A DNA stretch of 64,000 bases from Halostella salina (GTDB lineage: Archaea; Halobacteriota; Halobacteria; Halobacteriales; Natronoarchaeaceae). Within the stretch, counting starts at the first letter, position 1; each line of letters starts with the position of its first letter. The notes under the pieces are model-generated. The model was not told the DNA's origin. It saw only the letters and a program-made list of their open reading frames with translations, and ran no database searches. A program made the position numbers and the translations under genes. The stretch lies in NCBI RefSeq assembly GCF_003675855.1, contig NZ_RCIH01000002.1:381654-445653 (forward strand), read 5' to 3'. Below, in pieces: positions 10,340 through 19,124 of the stretch.

Positions 10340-11350
10340 TTATCCAGCGTCTTGCTTTGAGAGTGAGATATACTGCTCGTCTGTGAGCGGCGAGTCAAGA
10401 TGATCATCGTTGAAGAAGCGGAGTACAGCCCACACATCCCGCTTATCGTCCATTTTAATCGCCATTTCACCGTCGTCGTTCTCCTCGAATTTCACATCCG
10501 TGTCGAAGTTGTCACGGATGTACGTCGCATCGTCCGAATCCAGCTCCTCGTACGTTCCACGCTCGTGGACTTTGTACATCAATCGGAGAACGCGATTGTT
10601 CCCGTAGACGGCGTTCTTGAACATCTCGAAGTCGTGGAAGGGGATATCCGTCTCATCGATAGCATCGATAACCTCGTCTGCACAACGCTCGTATTCAGCG
10701 AGATAGTCGAAGACCTTCTCGAACTTCGACTGGTTGAAAATATACATCAACTCGTCGTAATAGATAGCGTCAACTCGGTCAGGAATCGAGATTAGGGATT
10801 CATCGACCTTTCTGTGCTTTTCGCTCCCGACCTTCATACGGGCCCAAGACGTCCGTCCCATAATCTGTCGACGGCTGTAGTGAAGGAACGCGATCGCCAT
10901 CTCATCGTTGTCCTCGTCTCGAAGGCGGATCGCTTGGAACTCTGGCTTCGGTGGTTCAGTATACGTGGTGTGGCTAAACCGTTGTCCCTCAAGCAACCGC
11001 TCGAAATTGTCGAATTGAGGGATGTTTTCGCTGGATTCGTACTGAACGAACGTCTGATCTCGATCTCGATTTTCGAGGCTATACTCCGAGAAGCGGATGC
11101 TATCGTTTTCTAGTGCAGATTGCTTGTTTTCCACCTTGTCGCGCAACAGCTCCTCCAGCTCCTCAGGAATTTCTTGATCTAACGAGATACGTTCGAAGTT
11201 ATAGTCGTATTCCTCGTCGCTGCTCTCGTCTAAACGAGCCAGCAGGAGATCAATCCCGAGTTCGCTTGTATCGATATCCTCAATCCGTTGCAGAAAGTCA
11301 ACCAGTCTATCGAATTGATCTCGAGCTTCGCTCCGGCTCGCCGAACTCAT
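10340..11350 (-). CDS. kwaB: Kiwa protein KwaB-like (DUF4868)
   Basis: A 336-residue acidic protein. Known: Kiwa is a two-gene anti-phage system in which KwaA is a membrane protein and KwaB a DUF4868 DNA-binding partner. Seen: the DUF4868-like central part reads FQAIRLRDEDNDEMAIAF, then IPDRVDAIYYDELMYIFNQ, then SKFEKVFDYLAEYERCADEV. This is the characteristic 'own-product is visible, Fek-type F-x2-F-x-Y' layout. A C-terminal winged-looking segment RDVWAVLRFFNDDHLDSPL follows. Its start codon shares a base with the stop of the membrane-protein gene upstream (TAATG), so the pair is coupled. The pair sits inverted between two BREX genes. The call is from pattern memory; a profile search against DUF4868 would settle it. 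Confidence 0.72.
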   Translation of the reverse strand: MSSASRSEARDQFDRLVDFLQRIEDIDTSELGIDLLLARLDESSDEEYDYNFERISLDQEIPEELEELLRDKVENKQSALENDSIRFSEYSLENRDRDQTFVQYESSENIPQFDNFERLLEGQRFSHTTYTEPPKPEFQAIRLRDEDNDEMAIAFLHYSRRQIMGRTSWARMKVGSEKHRKVDESLISIPDRVDAIYYDELMYIFNQSKFEKVFDYLAEYERCADEVIDAIDETDIPFHDFEMFKNAVYGNNRVLRLMYKVHERGTYEELDSDDATYIRDNFDTDVKFEENDDGEMAIKMDDKRDVWAVLRFFNDDHLDSPLTDEQYISLSKQDAG

Positions 11351-11919
11351 TATCTTGTAGTGATATACACGTCGCTACTTATTCTTGCGGTGTTGATTGT
11401 TATGTCATTACCATCCAGACGGTCTTTAGTGAGCAGAATTCGCCTCTCGTGTTCCGTCTCAACCTCGTACACTCGATAGCGGAAGGCGACCAGTACAGGA
11501 TTGACGAAGAGGCGGTTCGACCGGATCACGATTGCTGCGACTGTGACGAACAAGACCAGAAACGCCGCTACGTCGAACACGTTAGAGAACTCGAATACGA
11601 TGAACGGGAATATGTAGACCAGTAGGTATTCTGTGAACATATCTGACCGGTTTCTATACTGTTCTATCTCACTCAGTTGGCCCTGCCGCGTACGATTCAT
11701 CCGTATCATCAGGGCCAAGAAGACGACGCTGACGACGGTGAGAATGACAGAGCCAATCGAGAGATAAGACAACTCGACAGGGCCAACTCCGACTGGTTCG
11801 AGTCGGTACCCCAAAATCGAGTGGACAGCGTCGTGGGCGCGAAGGGCGACGATGATGTAGAGCGGGCTATAGGAACTTAGGAATAGGACGATCTTGGCCC
11901 AGCTCGGTATGCGCCCCAT
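11350..11919 (-). CDS. kwaA: Kiwa membrane protein KwaA-like
   Basis: A 189-residue integral membrane protein and first gene of the pair with the DUF4868 gene. Seen: four hydrophobic helices at about residues 8-26 (VLFLSSYSPLYIIVAL), 49-72 (YLSIGSVILTVVSVVFLALM), 96-115 (YLLVYIFPFIVFEF) and 117-136 (VAAFLVLFVTVAAIVI), then a soluble C-terminus. The SYSPLY start of helix 1 and the four-helix plan match KwaA. Known: KwaA senses membrane perturbation during infection and works with KwaB. The gene is AT-richer than the flanking BREX genes and runs opposite to them, so it likely has its own promoter in the 110-base gap before pglX. Confidence 0.68.
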   Translation of the reverse strand: MGRIPSWAKIVLFLSSYSPLYIIVALRAHDAVHSILGYRLEPVGVGPVELSYLSIGSVILTVVSVVFLALMIRMNRTRQGQLSEIEQYRNRSDMFTEYLLVYIFPFIVFEFSNVFDVAAFLVLFVTVAAIVIRSNRLFVNPVLVAFRYRVYEVETEHERRILLTKDRLDGNDITINTARISSDVYITTR

Positions 11920-12030
11920 TAGGTGCTATAGATTCTATTCGGAAGTCAAAGTCAGTTTTGTATCAGCTATGTAACCCAATTCGGCGAGAGAAGTAGATCT
12001 TGGTTCGATTACCGGTATGTGGGGTGATTA

Positions 12031-15000
12031 ATGGACAATCTTCAAGGCATCTCCGAGGGTCTGAACCAAACATCGACTGACTCTCATATGGAAGGGAATT
12101 CTACAGCTCAACGCAAGGCCCAGCTCGACAAGGAAGAGCGCGAGCATCTCGAAGATGTCGTCACCGAGATGCGCGACCGCGTCGAGGCGAACGTTCGCTA
12201 CCAACTCGAAGAGTACGATCTCGAAGAGCGTCCCGACGAGGATGCGTCCCTGAGTGACGGGGAGGAAGACCTCGTTGAGGCCATCGAACTCGAAGCCGTC
12301 GACGGAAACGACTGGAATGACGGCTACGAGCAGTACATCACCGGCGTCGGCTACACCATCGTCAATCGGCTCGCTGCCCTTCGCTGTATGGAGGTTCGTG
12401 ACTTTATCGACGACGAGGTGACGCGATTCCGTGAGGATGGACTCACGCCGGCGGCCGACCGGCTGGTCACCGAGGAGTTTATGCTTGAAGAAGAGGCTGT
12501 CCTCGAGGCCTACCGGAACGCGTGCGACGACCTTGCCGAGGAAATAGAGATTCTCTTCGACCGCTCATCTGCCTACAGCCTAATCGACCCCGACGACGAC
12601 ACCTACGAAGACCTCTGTGGGATGCTCGACGAGGTTTCCGACGAGGTCTGGCGGGCTGACGACGTGCTCGGCTGGGTCTACGAATACTACAACGTCAAGC
12701 TCCTCGACGATCTTCGACGGAAGGGCGACCGCGAGGGGCTGGAGCCCGAAGACGTGCCGGCGGCGAACCAGTTCTACACGCCGCACTGGGTCGTGCGGAT
12801 GCTCACCGACAACTCCCTCGGCAAACTCTATCTCGAAGATCGAGGGGAGCTACAGGATACCGTCGAGAGACAGGACTCGATGTCTCCCGACGAGCGCAAG
12901 AACCGCCCGCTCTCCCCTGACGAATCCCCAGACATCGCGGACTTCTGCACCTATCTCGTTCCATCTGAAGAGGAAGGGGAGCCACCGGAGTTCGACGGCC
13001 CCGAGGACATTCGCGTCATCGATCCGGCTTGTGGTAGCGGGCACTTCCTACTGTACGCGTTCGACGTGCTGGAGCGCATCTACCGAGCCGAGACCGACCT
13101 CGACCACGCGGAGATTCCCCGGGAAATTCTGCGGAACAACCTCTACGGCGTCGACCTCGACATGCGGGCCTGCCAACTCGCCGCGTTCAACCTCTATCTG
13201 AAGGGCCGAACGCGTGCCGAGGCCGAGGGCGCCAACGGCTTCGATATGCCGGAGGTCGGCATCGTCTGTGCCGACGCGAAGGTGGCCGACATCGAGGGCG
13301 TTGAGGAGGTATTCGACGAGGTTGCCGATGGAAAGTCCGACGTGGAGGATGCTCTCCGTCGTATTCTCGATGCATTCGAGGAAGTTCACGGCCTCGGGAG
13401 TCTACTGGATGTTCGTGGGACATTGGGCGATCTCTTTGAGGACGAAGTTGATGAGGGGAGTGTTCAGATCAAGTTGGACGACGATCCTCGCGAAGATCAC
13501 ACTCTTGGCCAGATACTCCACAGTCTACGTGGGGCCGTAGACCAGCACCGGGAGGGAGACTCGTTCTTGGCGCAGGACTTGCGGAGCTTCGTGCGGCTGC
13601 TGGACGTGCTGGCGCAGGACTACGATGTGGCGTTAATGAATCCGCCGTATGGCTCTGATAACCGTATGCCTGCTTCCGTGACTGAATATGTCGAAAGTCA
13701 CTACGGGTACAGCTCCGAGTTCTACATCAACTTCTTCGAAGTATGCGACCGTATTACCCTTGATAACGGACGTGTTGGAATGCTAGTTCCCCGTTCGTTC
13801 ATGTTCAAACAACGCTATCAAGATTTCCGAACTGACTTTATTGGGGATAGGGGGAGTTTTGATTTCCTGTCTGAATTTGGCATCGGCGTATTAGATAATG
13901 CTACTGTCCGGACGGTCGGAACGGTTGTACGGACGGGCGTCAGTCAGGCGGATAGTGGTACATTTATCCGATTACACGATGTTGAAACGTCAAACAAAGA
14001 ATCCCAATTCTTGGAGACGCTCTGCGATAGAACTGGGGATATTACCAGATATTTCGAGATAGAATTGTCAGAGTTTGCCAAAGTTCCCGGTAATCCGATT
14101 TCCTACTATACACCCGGTGAGGTTCGAGAGTTACATAACCGAAATCTGAAGATTGATGCAGAGCAAGCCGAAACTGGAGGTACTTCTGTATGCAAGGCAC
14201 GACAAGGACTTACTACTGCTGACGACTTTCGATTTATTCGATCCCACTGGGAAGCCAGCAATCTTGAACTCTTCAAGCCAATCTCCAAAGGTGGGTCTAA
14301 GGCATGGGTCATACCCCAGATTACTGAGACAGTCGAGTGGGGAGAGAGAGGAGAGACGATTAGGCGCTCTCCGGGCGAATATCGGACAAGGAACGAAGAA
14401 TTATATGGAAAAGAGGGACTGACGTGGACTTATATAAAAGAAACTGGGAGAAGATTTGGTTACTTCCCTTCAGATGGGCTGTACAGTAATACTGGTTATA
14501 TGTTAATCCCAGACCGGGATATATCAATCGACCGTTTGCTGTCCTCGATCAATTCAAGCCTATATCACAGCCTGATTCTATCAATGACGACGGAACGTCA
14601 TTGGAACTCAGGTGAAGTTGGTAGTGTTCCTTGGCTCGAAGAATTGGAAGAAGTCGATGAGCTTGAACAGAAATCTCTGGAACAACAGAGGTTGGTAGTG
14701 CAATCAAGAATGACTGAACCAGTGAGCCCATATTACGTGGGCCCATCGTTGCTTCCCTTTGATGCTCAGGACTTCGATTACTTCTACGAACATCCACATA
14801 CGAACGCCATCGAGTCTAAGTTGGATATTGATATAGAGACAAGAACCGCAACAGAATCGATTACCAAATTGGCTCGAGAAAGTCGGAAACAAGACCTCAA
14901 GCGCCAACAGCGTCTCGAAGTCCTTTCTGACGATATTGATGAGGCCATTTTCGAAGCTGTTGGGATTACAAAAGAAACACGAGAGGATGTTAAATCCGAA

Positions 15001-16413
15001 ATCTTCCTTAGAACCTCCGAGAGCCCCGAAGACCGCGAAGTCGCCGACCCCGAATCCGTCCCAGAAGTTCCCAACAATATAGACGAGCAGGTCAAAGACC
15101 TCGTCCACCACTTCGCAATGGAAACCGTCCGCGAGGAAGATGACGGCATCATCCCACTCGAAGGCGCAGACGATCAACCCGATATGCTCGACCGAATCGT
15201 CGAGCGATTCGAGGGTGCGTATGGCGAACACGCCGAAGACCGTCTCGTCGAGGTTGACGACATCCTCGGGGCCGAATCCGCCGGCGACGAGGCCTACCCC
15301 AACCTCCGGTCGTTCATCGAGGACGACCTCTTCGCCTACCACGTCGACACGATGGAGAATACGCCCATCATCTGGAAGTTCAGCACAGCCCGACTTCTCG
15401 CCGACGCGACGGGCGAGGGCTTCGCGTGCTTCGTCGACTACCACCAACTCGACGCCAGCCTGTTCGACCGGTTGAGCAACCAATACCTCGAACCACGGAA
15501 GGCCGAACTCCGCGACCGCCGGTCGGCAGCGAACCAGCGCCGGAACGACGAGTCACTTTCCACGAGTGAACGCGCCGATGCAACCGAGGAGTTCGAGTTC
15601 TGTTCGAGCGCCCTCGAACAAATCGCCGAACTCGAAGAGGTGATGCAGGAACTCGGCTCCACCAGCGAACGGGAGTTTGATGACGATGACCGAGAACGCG
15701 TCAGCGAGCTGGCCCCCAAGGTCGCCAAGTTCCGTGAAGAAACCGCCGAGCGCATCGAGACGCTCGAACAGCTCCGCGAAATGAACGGTGAGGAGTGGTT
15801 CCAAGATACCTTCTCCGATGGCTTCTGGGACAAGGTCGATGAGTGGCGCGAGGAGTGGCTGGACGCCCTCGAAGAACTCGAACACGCCTGCGAGGCGTAC
15901 GCCAAGCCCAGCGACGAGCCCGTTGAGGCGCATCTCGCTGACCTCTTCGACTACTTCAACTGGCGGCTCAAGGGCTCGGATCACTACTCCAGCACCGGCA
16001 TCCTCTTCATGACCTACTACTTCGAGCGCGAGGGTGCGGAGTTGCTGAACGAAGATGGGGTGCCCTTCGAGAACTTGACCGAGGACGAACGGATGCTTGC
16101 CTCGCTCGCGACGGGGGTAGACGACGCGTCCATCATCGACGAGGAGTATCTCGAACAGGTTGCGGACGATGAAGATGTCGATGATGTCGATGATCTACTG
16201 CCGCTAGCGGAGTTCAAGGCGCTGGCCGAAGAGATCGACGACCGTTGCCAGACCGTCGATAAGCGGATTCCCTCTGATTGGTCTGATCGGGCGCTGTCGG
16301 AGATTACGACCGTCGGCTACCAGCCGAACCAGAAGCACGGCGTTGCAATCAATATCACGCCACTGTCCGAGAAAAACATCGTTCCCGAAATCGTTGAGGA
16401 CAAAGTCCTGTAG
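12031..16413 (+). CDS. pglX: BREX adenine-specific DNA methyltransferase PglX
   Basis: A 1460-residue protein, large for a PglX (often about 1200). Known: PglX methylates adenine in a non-palindromic site and marks host DNA in BREX. Seen: SAM-binding motif I VIDPACGSGHFLLYAFDVLE near residue 328 and catalytic NPPY (DVALMNPPYGSD) near 535. A target-recognition-like middle (about 550-900) is visibly more AT-rich than the rest of the gene, with codons such as ATA and TTA. Very acidic helical C-terminal part. The AT-rich island inside the gene suggests recombinational exchange of the specificity region. Start at 12031 follows a GGTGAT ribosome-binding-like sequence; an ATG at 12088 is an alternative. 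Confidence 0.9.
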   Translation: MDNLQGISEGLNQTSTDSHMEGNSTAQRKAQLDKEEREHLEDVVTEMRDRVEANVRYQLEEYDLEERPDEDASLSDGEEDLVEAIELEAVDGNDWNDGYEQYITGVGYTIVNRLAALRCMEVRDFIDDEVTRFREDGLTPAADRLVTEEFMLEEEAVLEAYRNACDDLAEEIEILFDRSSAYSLIDPDDDTYEDLCGMLDEVSDEVWRADDVLGWVYEYYNVKLLDDLRRKGDREGLEPEDVPAANQFYTPHWVVRMLTDNSLGKLYLEDRGELQDTVERQDSMSPDERKNRPLSPDESPDIADFCTYLVPSEEEGEPPEFDGPEDIRVIDPACGSGHFLLYAFDVLERIYRAETDLDHAEIPREILRNNLYGVDLDMRACQLAAFNLYLKGRTRAEAEGANGFDMPEVGIVCADAKVADIEGVEEVFDEVADGKSDVEDALRRILDAFEEVHGLGSLLDVRGTLGDLFEDEVDEGSVQIKLDDDPREDHTLGQILHSLRGAVDQHREGDSFLAQDLRSFVRLLDVLAQDYDVALMNPPYGSDNRMPASVTEYVESHYGYSSEFYINFFEVCDRITLDNGRVGMLVPRSFMFKQRYQDFRTDFIGDRGSFDFLSEFGIGVLDNATVRTVGTVVRTGVSQADSGTFIRLHDVETSNKESQFLETLCDRTGDITRYFEIELSEFAKVPGNPISYYTPGEVRELHNRNLKIDAEQAETGGTSVCKARQGLTTADDFRFIRSHWEASNLELFKPISKGGSKAWVIPQITETVEWGERGETIRRSPGEYRTRNEELYGKEGLTWTYIKETGRRFGYFPSDGLYSNTGYMLIPDRDISIDRLLSSINSSLYHSLILSMTTERHWNSGEVGSVPWLEELEEVDELEQKSLEQQRLVVQSRMTEPVSPYYVGPSLLPFDAQDFDYFYEHPHTNAIESKLDIDIETRTATESITKLARESRKQDLKRQQRLEVLSDDIDEAIFEAVGITKETREDVKSEIFLRTSESPEDREVADPESVPEVPNNIDEQVKDLVHHFAMETVREEDDGIIPLEGADDQPDMLDRIVERFEGAYGEHAEDRLVEVDDILGAESAGDEAYPNLRSFIEDDLFAYHVDTMENTPIIWKFSTARLLADATGEGFACFVDYHQLDASLFDRLSNQYLEPRKAELRDRRSAANQRRNDESLSTSERADATEEFEFCSSALEQIAELEEVMQELGSTSEREFDDDDRERVSELAPKVAKFREETAERIETLEQLREMNGEEWFQDTFSDGFWDKVDEWREEWLDALEELEHACEAYAKPSDEPVEAHLADLFDYFNWRLKGSDHYSSTGILFMTYYFEREGAELLNEDGVPFENLTEDERMLASLATGVDDASIIDEEYLEQVADDEDVDDVDDLLPLAEFKALAEEIDDRCQTVDKRIPSDWSDRALSEITTVGYQPNQKHGVAINITPLSEKNIVPEIVEDKVL

Positions 16414-16422
16414 GTGGAAACG

Positions 16423-16854
16423 ATGGGTAACGAAGTCGAATTTCCGGTCGGGAAAGCAATTCTCTCGATGCTTTTCGGAGCGTCACTATTCCCGATTACT
16501 TACCCTATCTCGTACTTTCTGGGATACCTCGACATACTGAGTTGGAACTCCGTCGTGACGTGGGGATTCTTGGGGCCTATGTTCTTCGTCGGCATCCCAG
16601 TTGTGCTGCTTGATTTCCCTGAGAAGCTTGCGGAGCGACTCACCGTTTACTGGATGATTGTGGCTGGCATCGGTTGGGCGACACTCATTATCACAATGCA
16701 GTTTTTCAATTCGGACGTGCCAGAGTCACGTATGAACGTGTACGCGATGGGAGCGACGCTAATCGTTGTTACTTCGGCTATCTCTCTAGCGGCTTATCTT
16801 GACTACACCGACGCACCAGTCGACGAATACCTCGATAATCTTCGAACAAGTTGA
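16423..16854 (+). CDS. Four-helix membrane protein between pglX and pglZ
   Basis: A 143-residue hydrophobic protein, no family recognised. Four membrane helices are visible: about residues 12-33 (ILSMLFGASLFPITYPISYF), 43-63 (VVTWGFLGPMFFVGIPVVLL), 74-93 (VYWMIVAGIGWATLIITMQF) and 108-126 (GATLIVVTSAISLAAYLDY). A short acidic cytoplasmic-type tail follows. The ATG at 16423 is preferred over a GTG at 16414 that abuts the pglX stop. The gene is nine bases after pglX and three before pglZ in the same direction, so it is probably co-transcribed with BREX. Inference: an extra membrane component or passenger of this BREX operon. A membrane gene here is not part of the core set I know. Confidence 0.7.
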   Translation: MGNEVEFPVGKAILSMLFGASLFPITYPISYFLGYLDILSWNSVVTWGFLGPMFFVGIPVVLLDFPEKLAERLTVYWMIVAGIGWATLIITMQFFNSDVPESRMNVYAMGATLIVVTSAISLAAYLDYTDAPVDEYLDNLRTS

Positions 16855-16857
16855 AAA

Positions 16858-19023
16858 ATGCAAGCAACACAATCTCTTCCCGACGCTGCAAAGGACACCA
16901 TCCGACGAGAATTCGACCGTGCAGAGTCAAACGACCCGATCGTTCTCTGGTGGGATGATGGAAACTACCTCGACGACATCCTTCAGCAGGCGTGCGCCGA
17001 ACTCAACGTCCCGCTAAAGACTGCCGAGGAAACACCGCTGGAACTCCGTGCTGACCCAGTCGACGGCGAACAGGTCTGGTACGTCCCGCACGTCAAAGAG
17101 CCAGCGGACAAGGAGGGCGACTACGACTGGTTCCGGGATGTCCAGCATACGGGGAGCGAGGTGGAGATGAGCATCGAGGATCTCACCGTCCACGTCTTCG
17201 GGAGCGAACAGCTCCAAGCGTGGGAACTGAAGAACGCCACCCAATCCGACGACCCTCAACAGCGCCGAGAGATCGCGCGTATCCTCCACGACCAACTCAC
17301 CGGCGGCCAGCTCCCGACGCTTGAGCAACTCCGCACCCAGATCGTCACAGGCGGTTACACTGACCCGGTTGCGTTCGTGTTGGAGAACGGCTGGGCCGAC
17401 ATCGACGACAACCCCAAGACTATCGAGCAGATGAAGGACTTGCTGACCAGCGAGGGCGTCGACGCAGTCGCCAACGAAAGCAATCCTACAGCCATCGAAA
17501 CCCAGACGCGTCGATGGGCCGTTGCAGAGTGGCTGATTCACGCTGGTGCGGATTCTGAACTGTTCCCCAGCGAGTTTCGCTCTGAACCTGCAGGAGCGTG
17601 GGACTTGCCCTCACTGAAATCCGTCCTGAACAAGACGGGGAGTCCCGAACGAATTGCGAACGAATACCTTGCCGAGGAAATCTGGCCCGAAGTCGTGGAT
17701 CAACTTGACGACGTGTGGGCACTCGCCGACTGTGCCGTTGATGCAACACTCGAACGTCGCCTTTGGGATGAGTTGCACGCCGACTTCGAGAGCGGTGAGT
17801 ATGCTACCTGTCTCAACTGCGCCACGGAACGTCACGAAACGCTCCAGTCCGAGTACAGCGACACCAACAGGTGGGCCCAAACGTGGGAGCAAGCCGCCGA
17901 GATAGCTCGCCTCGCACACCAACTCGACACATGGGACGAGAGCGTGAACGATGACGTCGTCTCCCTGTACGCGGACGAGGACGACGGCACGTGGCAGATC
18001 GACAACGCCGTCCTCAACCTCGTCGTTTCCGGCGAACCGGAGACCGACCTCCCCGACGACCACCCGGCGACAGAGACGCTGGACGACCTCCGCATCCAGC
18101 TCCAGTCGGAATACATCGACTACCTCGAAGACCTCGGCGATCTCGTCACCGAGACCATCGAGGCTGGCGCCCCCTTCGTTGACGAGGATCACGCCTATCA
18201 GTTCTTCACCAAGGAGTCCGACGGCCTCGAGAGCGGGCAAACGGTCGCGCTGTTCGTCATCGACGCTCTTCGGCTCGACCTCGCCCGCCGCCTCGCGGAC
18301 GAACTCCGCGGGTACGTTGCAACCCTGCCAGCCGACGCACCCGAATTCGCCGTCGAGGAGAGCGTCTGGCTCGGAACGCTTCCCTCGGAAACCGAGTTCG
18401 GAAAGGCCGCTCTCACGCCCGGGGAAGTCCAGATGTTCGATATCTCGCTTGTCGATGGGGAGCTACAGCCGCTCCGCAATAACCGTAAGGTCAACACGAA
18501 CCGACGCAACTCGCTGCTGGATGGTGACGGCTGGACGGTCACGCGTGAGGAAGACGAGGGGTGGCAGTCGACGCGTGTGGCCTACTTCAAGAACGACCTC
18601 GACAATATGGGTGAGAAGGAACTCAGCGACCTCGAAGAGATGCTCGCCCAACGCGTCGACTCGCTCGCCGAATTCATCGGGACGAAAATAGAGCAGGGCG
18701 AATGGGATCAGGCCTACGTCTTGACCGACCACGGGTTCGTTCTCCTTCCTGACGACGTAACCCCAGAGAAAATATCACGGCCGACAGAAGCATCGGACTC
18801 CGGTCGTCGGTGGATCGCCGGCAAGGACGTCGACGAGGATTCGCCCGGTGTGCTGCTCGACGCCAGCACGCGGTTGGGCTACCTCGACGCCAACGTCAGC
18901 GCTTTCGCGAGCCCGCTCAAGCGATTCAGCAAGCAGGGCGTCGGTGACGCCCGGTTCTACCACGGCGGGCTCCTCCCACAGGAGTTCGTCCTCGACTTCA
19001 TCAGTATCAACAATAGCGGCTGA
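16858..19023 (+). CDS. pglZ: BREX alkaline phosphatase-family protein PglZ
   Basis: A 721-residue protein of the alkaline phosphatase/phosphodiesterase superfamily. Known: PglZ is one of the two defining BREX proteins, with metal-dependent nuclease-like activity. Seen: the nucleophile-region strand ALFVIDALRLDLARRLADEL near residue 465 (VID-A-LR-D pattern), the downstream LPSETEFGKAALTPG near 503, and the metal-ligand block YVLTDHGFVLLPDD near 620 (the usual TDHG). The N-terminal 450 residues are helical and acidic. Start ATG lies three bases after the stop of the small membrane protein. The gene is followed by an inverted repeat and a convergent AT-rich gene. Confidence 0.88.
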   Translation: MQATQSLPDAAKDTIRREFDRAESNDPIVLWWDDGNYLDDILQQACAELNVPLKTAEETPLELRADPVDGEQVWYVPHVKEPADKEGDYDWFRDVQHTGSEVEMSIEDLTVHVFGSEQLQAWELKNATQSDDPQQRREIARILHDQLTGGQLPTLEQLRTQIVTGGYTDPVAFVLENGWADIDDNPKTIEQMKDLLTSEGVDAVANESNPTAIETQTRRWAVAEWLIHAGADSELFPSEFRSEPAGAWDLPSLKSVLNKTGSPERIANEYLAEEIWPEVVDQLDDVWALADCAVDATLERRLWDELHADFESGEYATCLNCATERHETLQSEYSDTNRWAQTWEQAAEIARLAHQLDTWDESVNDDVVSLYADEDDGTWQIDNAVLNLVVSGEPETDLPDDHPATETLDDLRIQLQSEYIDYLEDLGDLVTETIEAGAPFVDEDHAYQFFTKESDGLESGQTVALFVIDALRLDLARRLADELRGYVATLPADAPEFAVEESVWLGTLPSETEFGKAALTPGEVQMFDISLVDGELQPLRNNRKVNTNRRNSLLDGDGWTVTREEDEGWQSTRVAYFKNDLDNMGEKELSDLEEMLAQRVDSLAEFIGTKIEQGEWDQAYVLTDHGFVLLPDDVTPEKISRPTEASDSGRRWIAGKDVDEDSPGVLLDASTRLGYLDANVSAFASPLKRFSKQGVGDARFYHGGLLPQEFVLDFISINNSG

Positions 19024-19043
19024 TAACCAATTAAATAACAATC

Positions 19044-19113
19044 CTCGGTAATTGGGGAAAATATTTCGCCGAGAGATGCTCTTACAACCGCAATTCTCAG
19101 CCTAATTACCGAG
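19044..19113. repeat. 10-base inverted repeat after pglZ
   Basis: CTCGGTAATT at 19044-19053 and its exact complement AATTACCGAG at 19104-19113, separated by 50 bases in an AT-rich gap between the convergent ends of pglZ and the AlbA_2-like gene. It could form a bidirectional termination structure or mark the edge of the inserted AT-rich gene. No T-run typical of a simple terminator is evident. Confidence 0.5.
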
Positions 19114-19124
19114 AACTTGTAATT

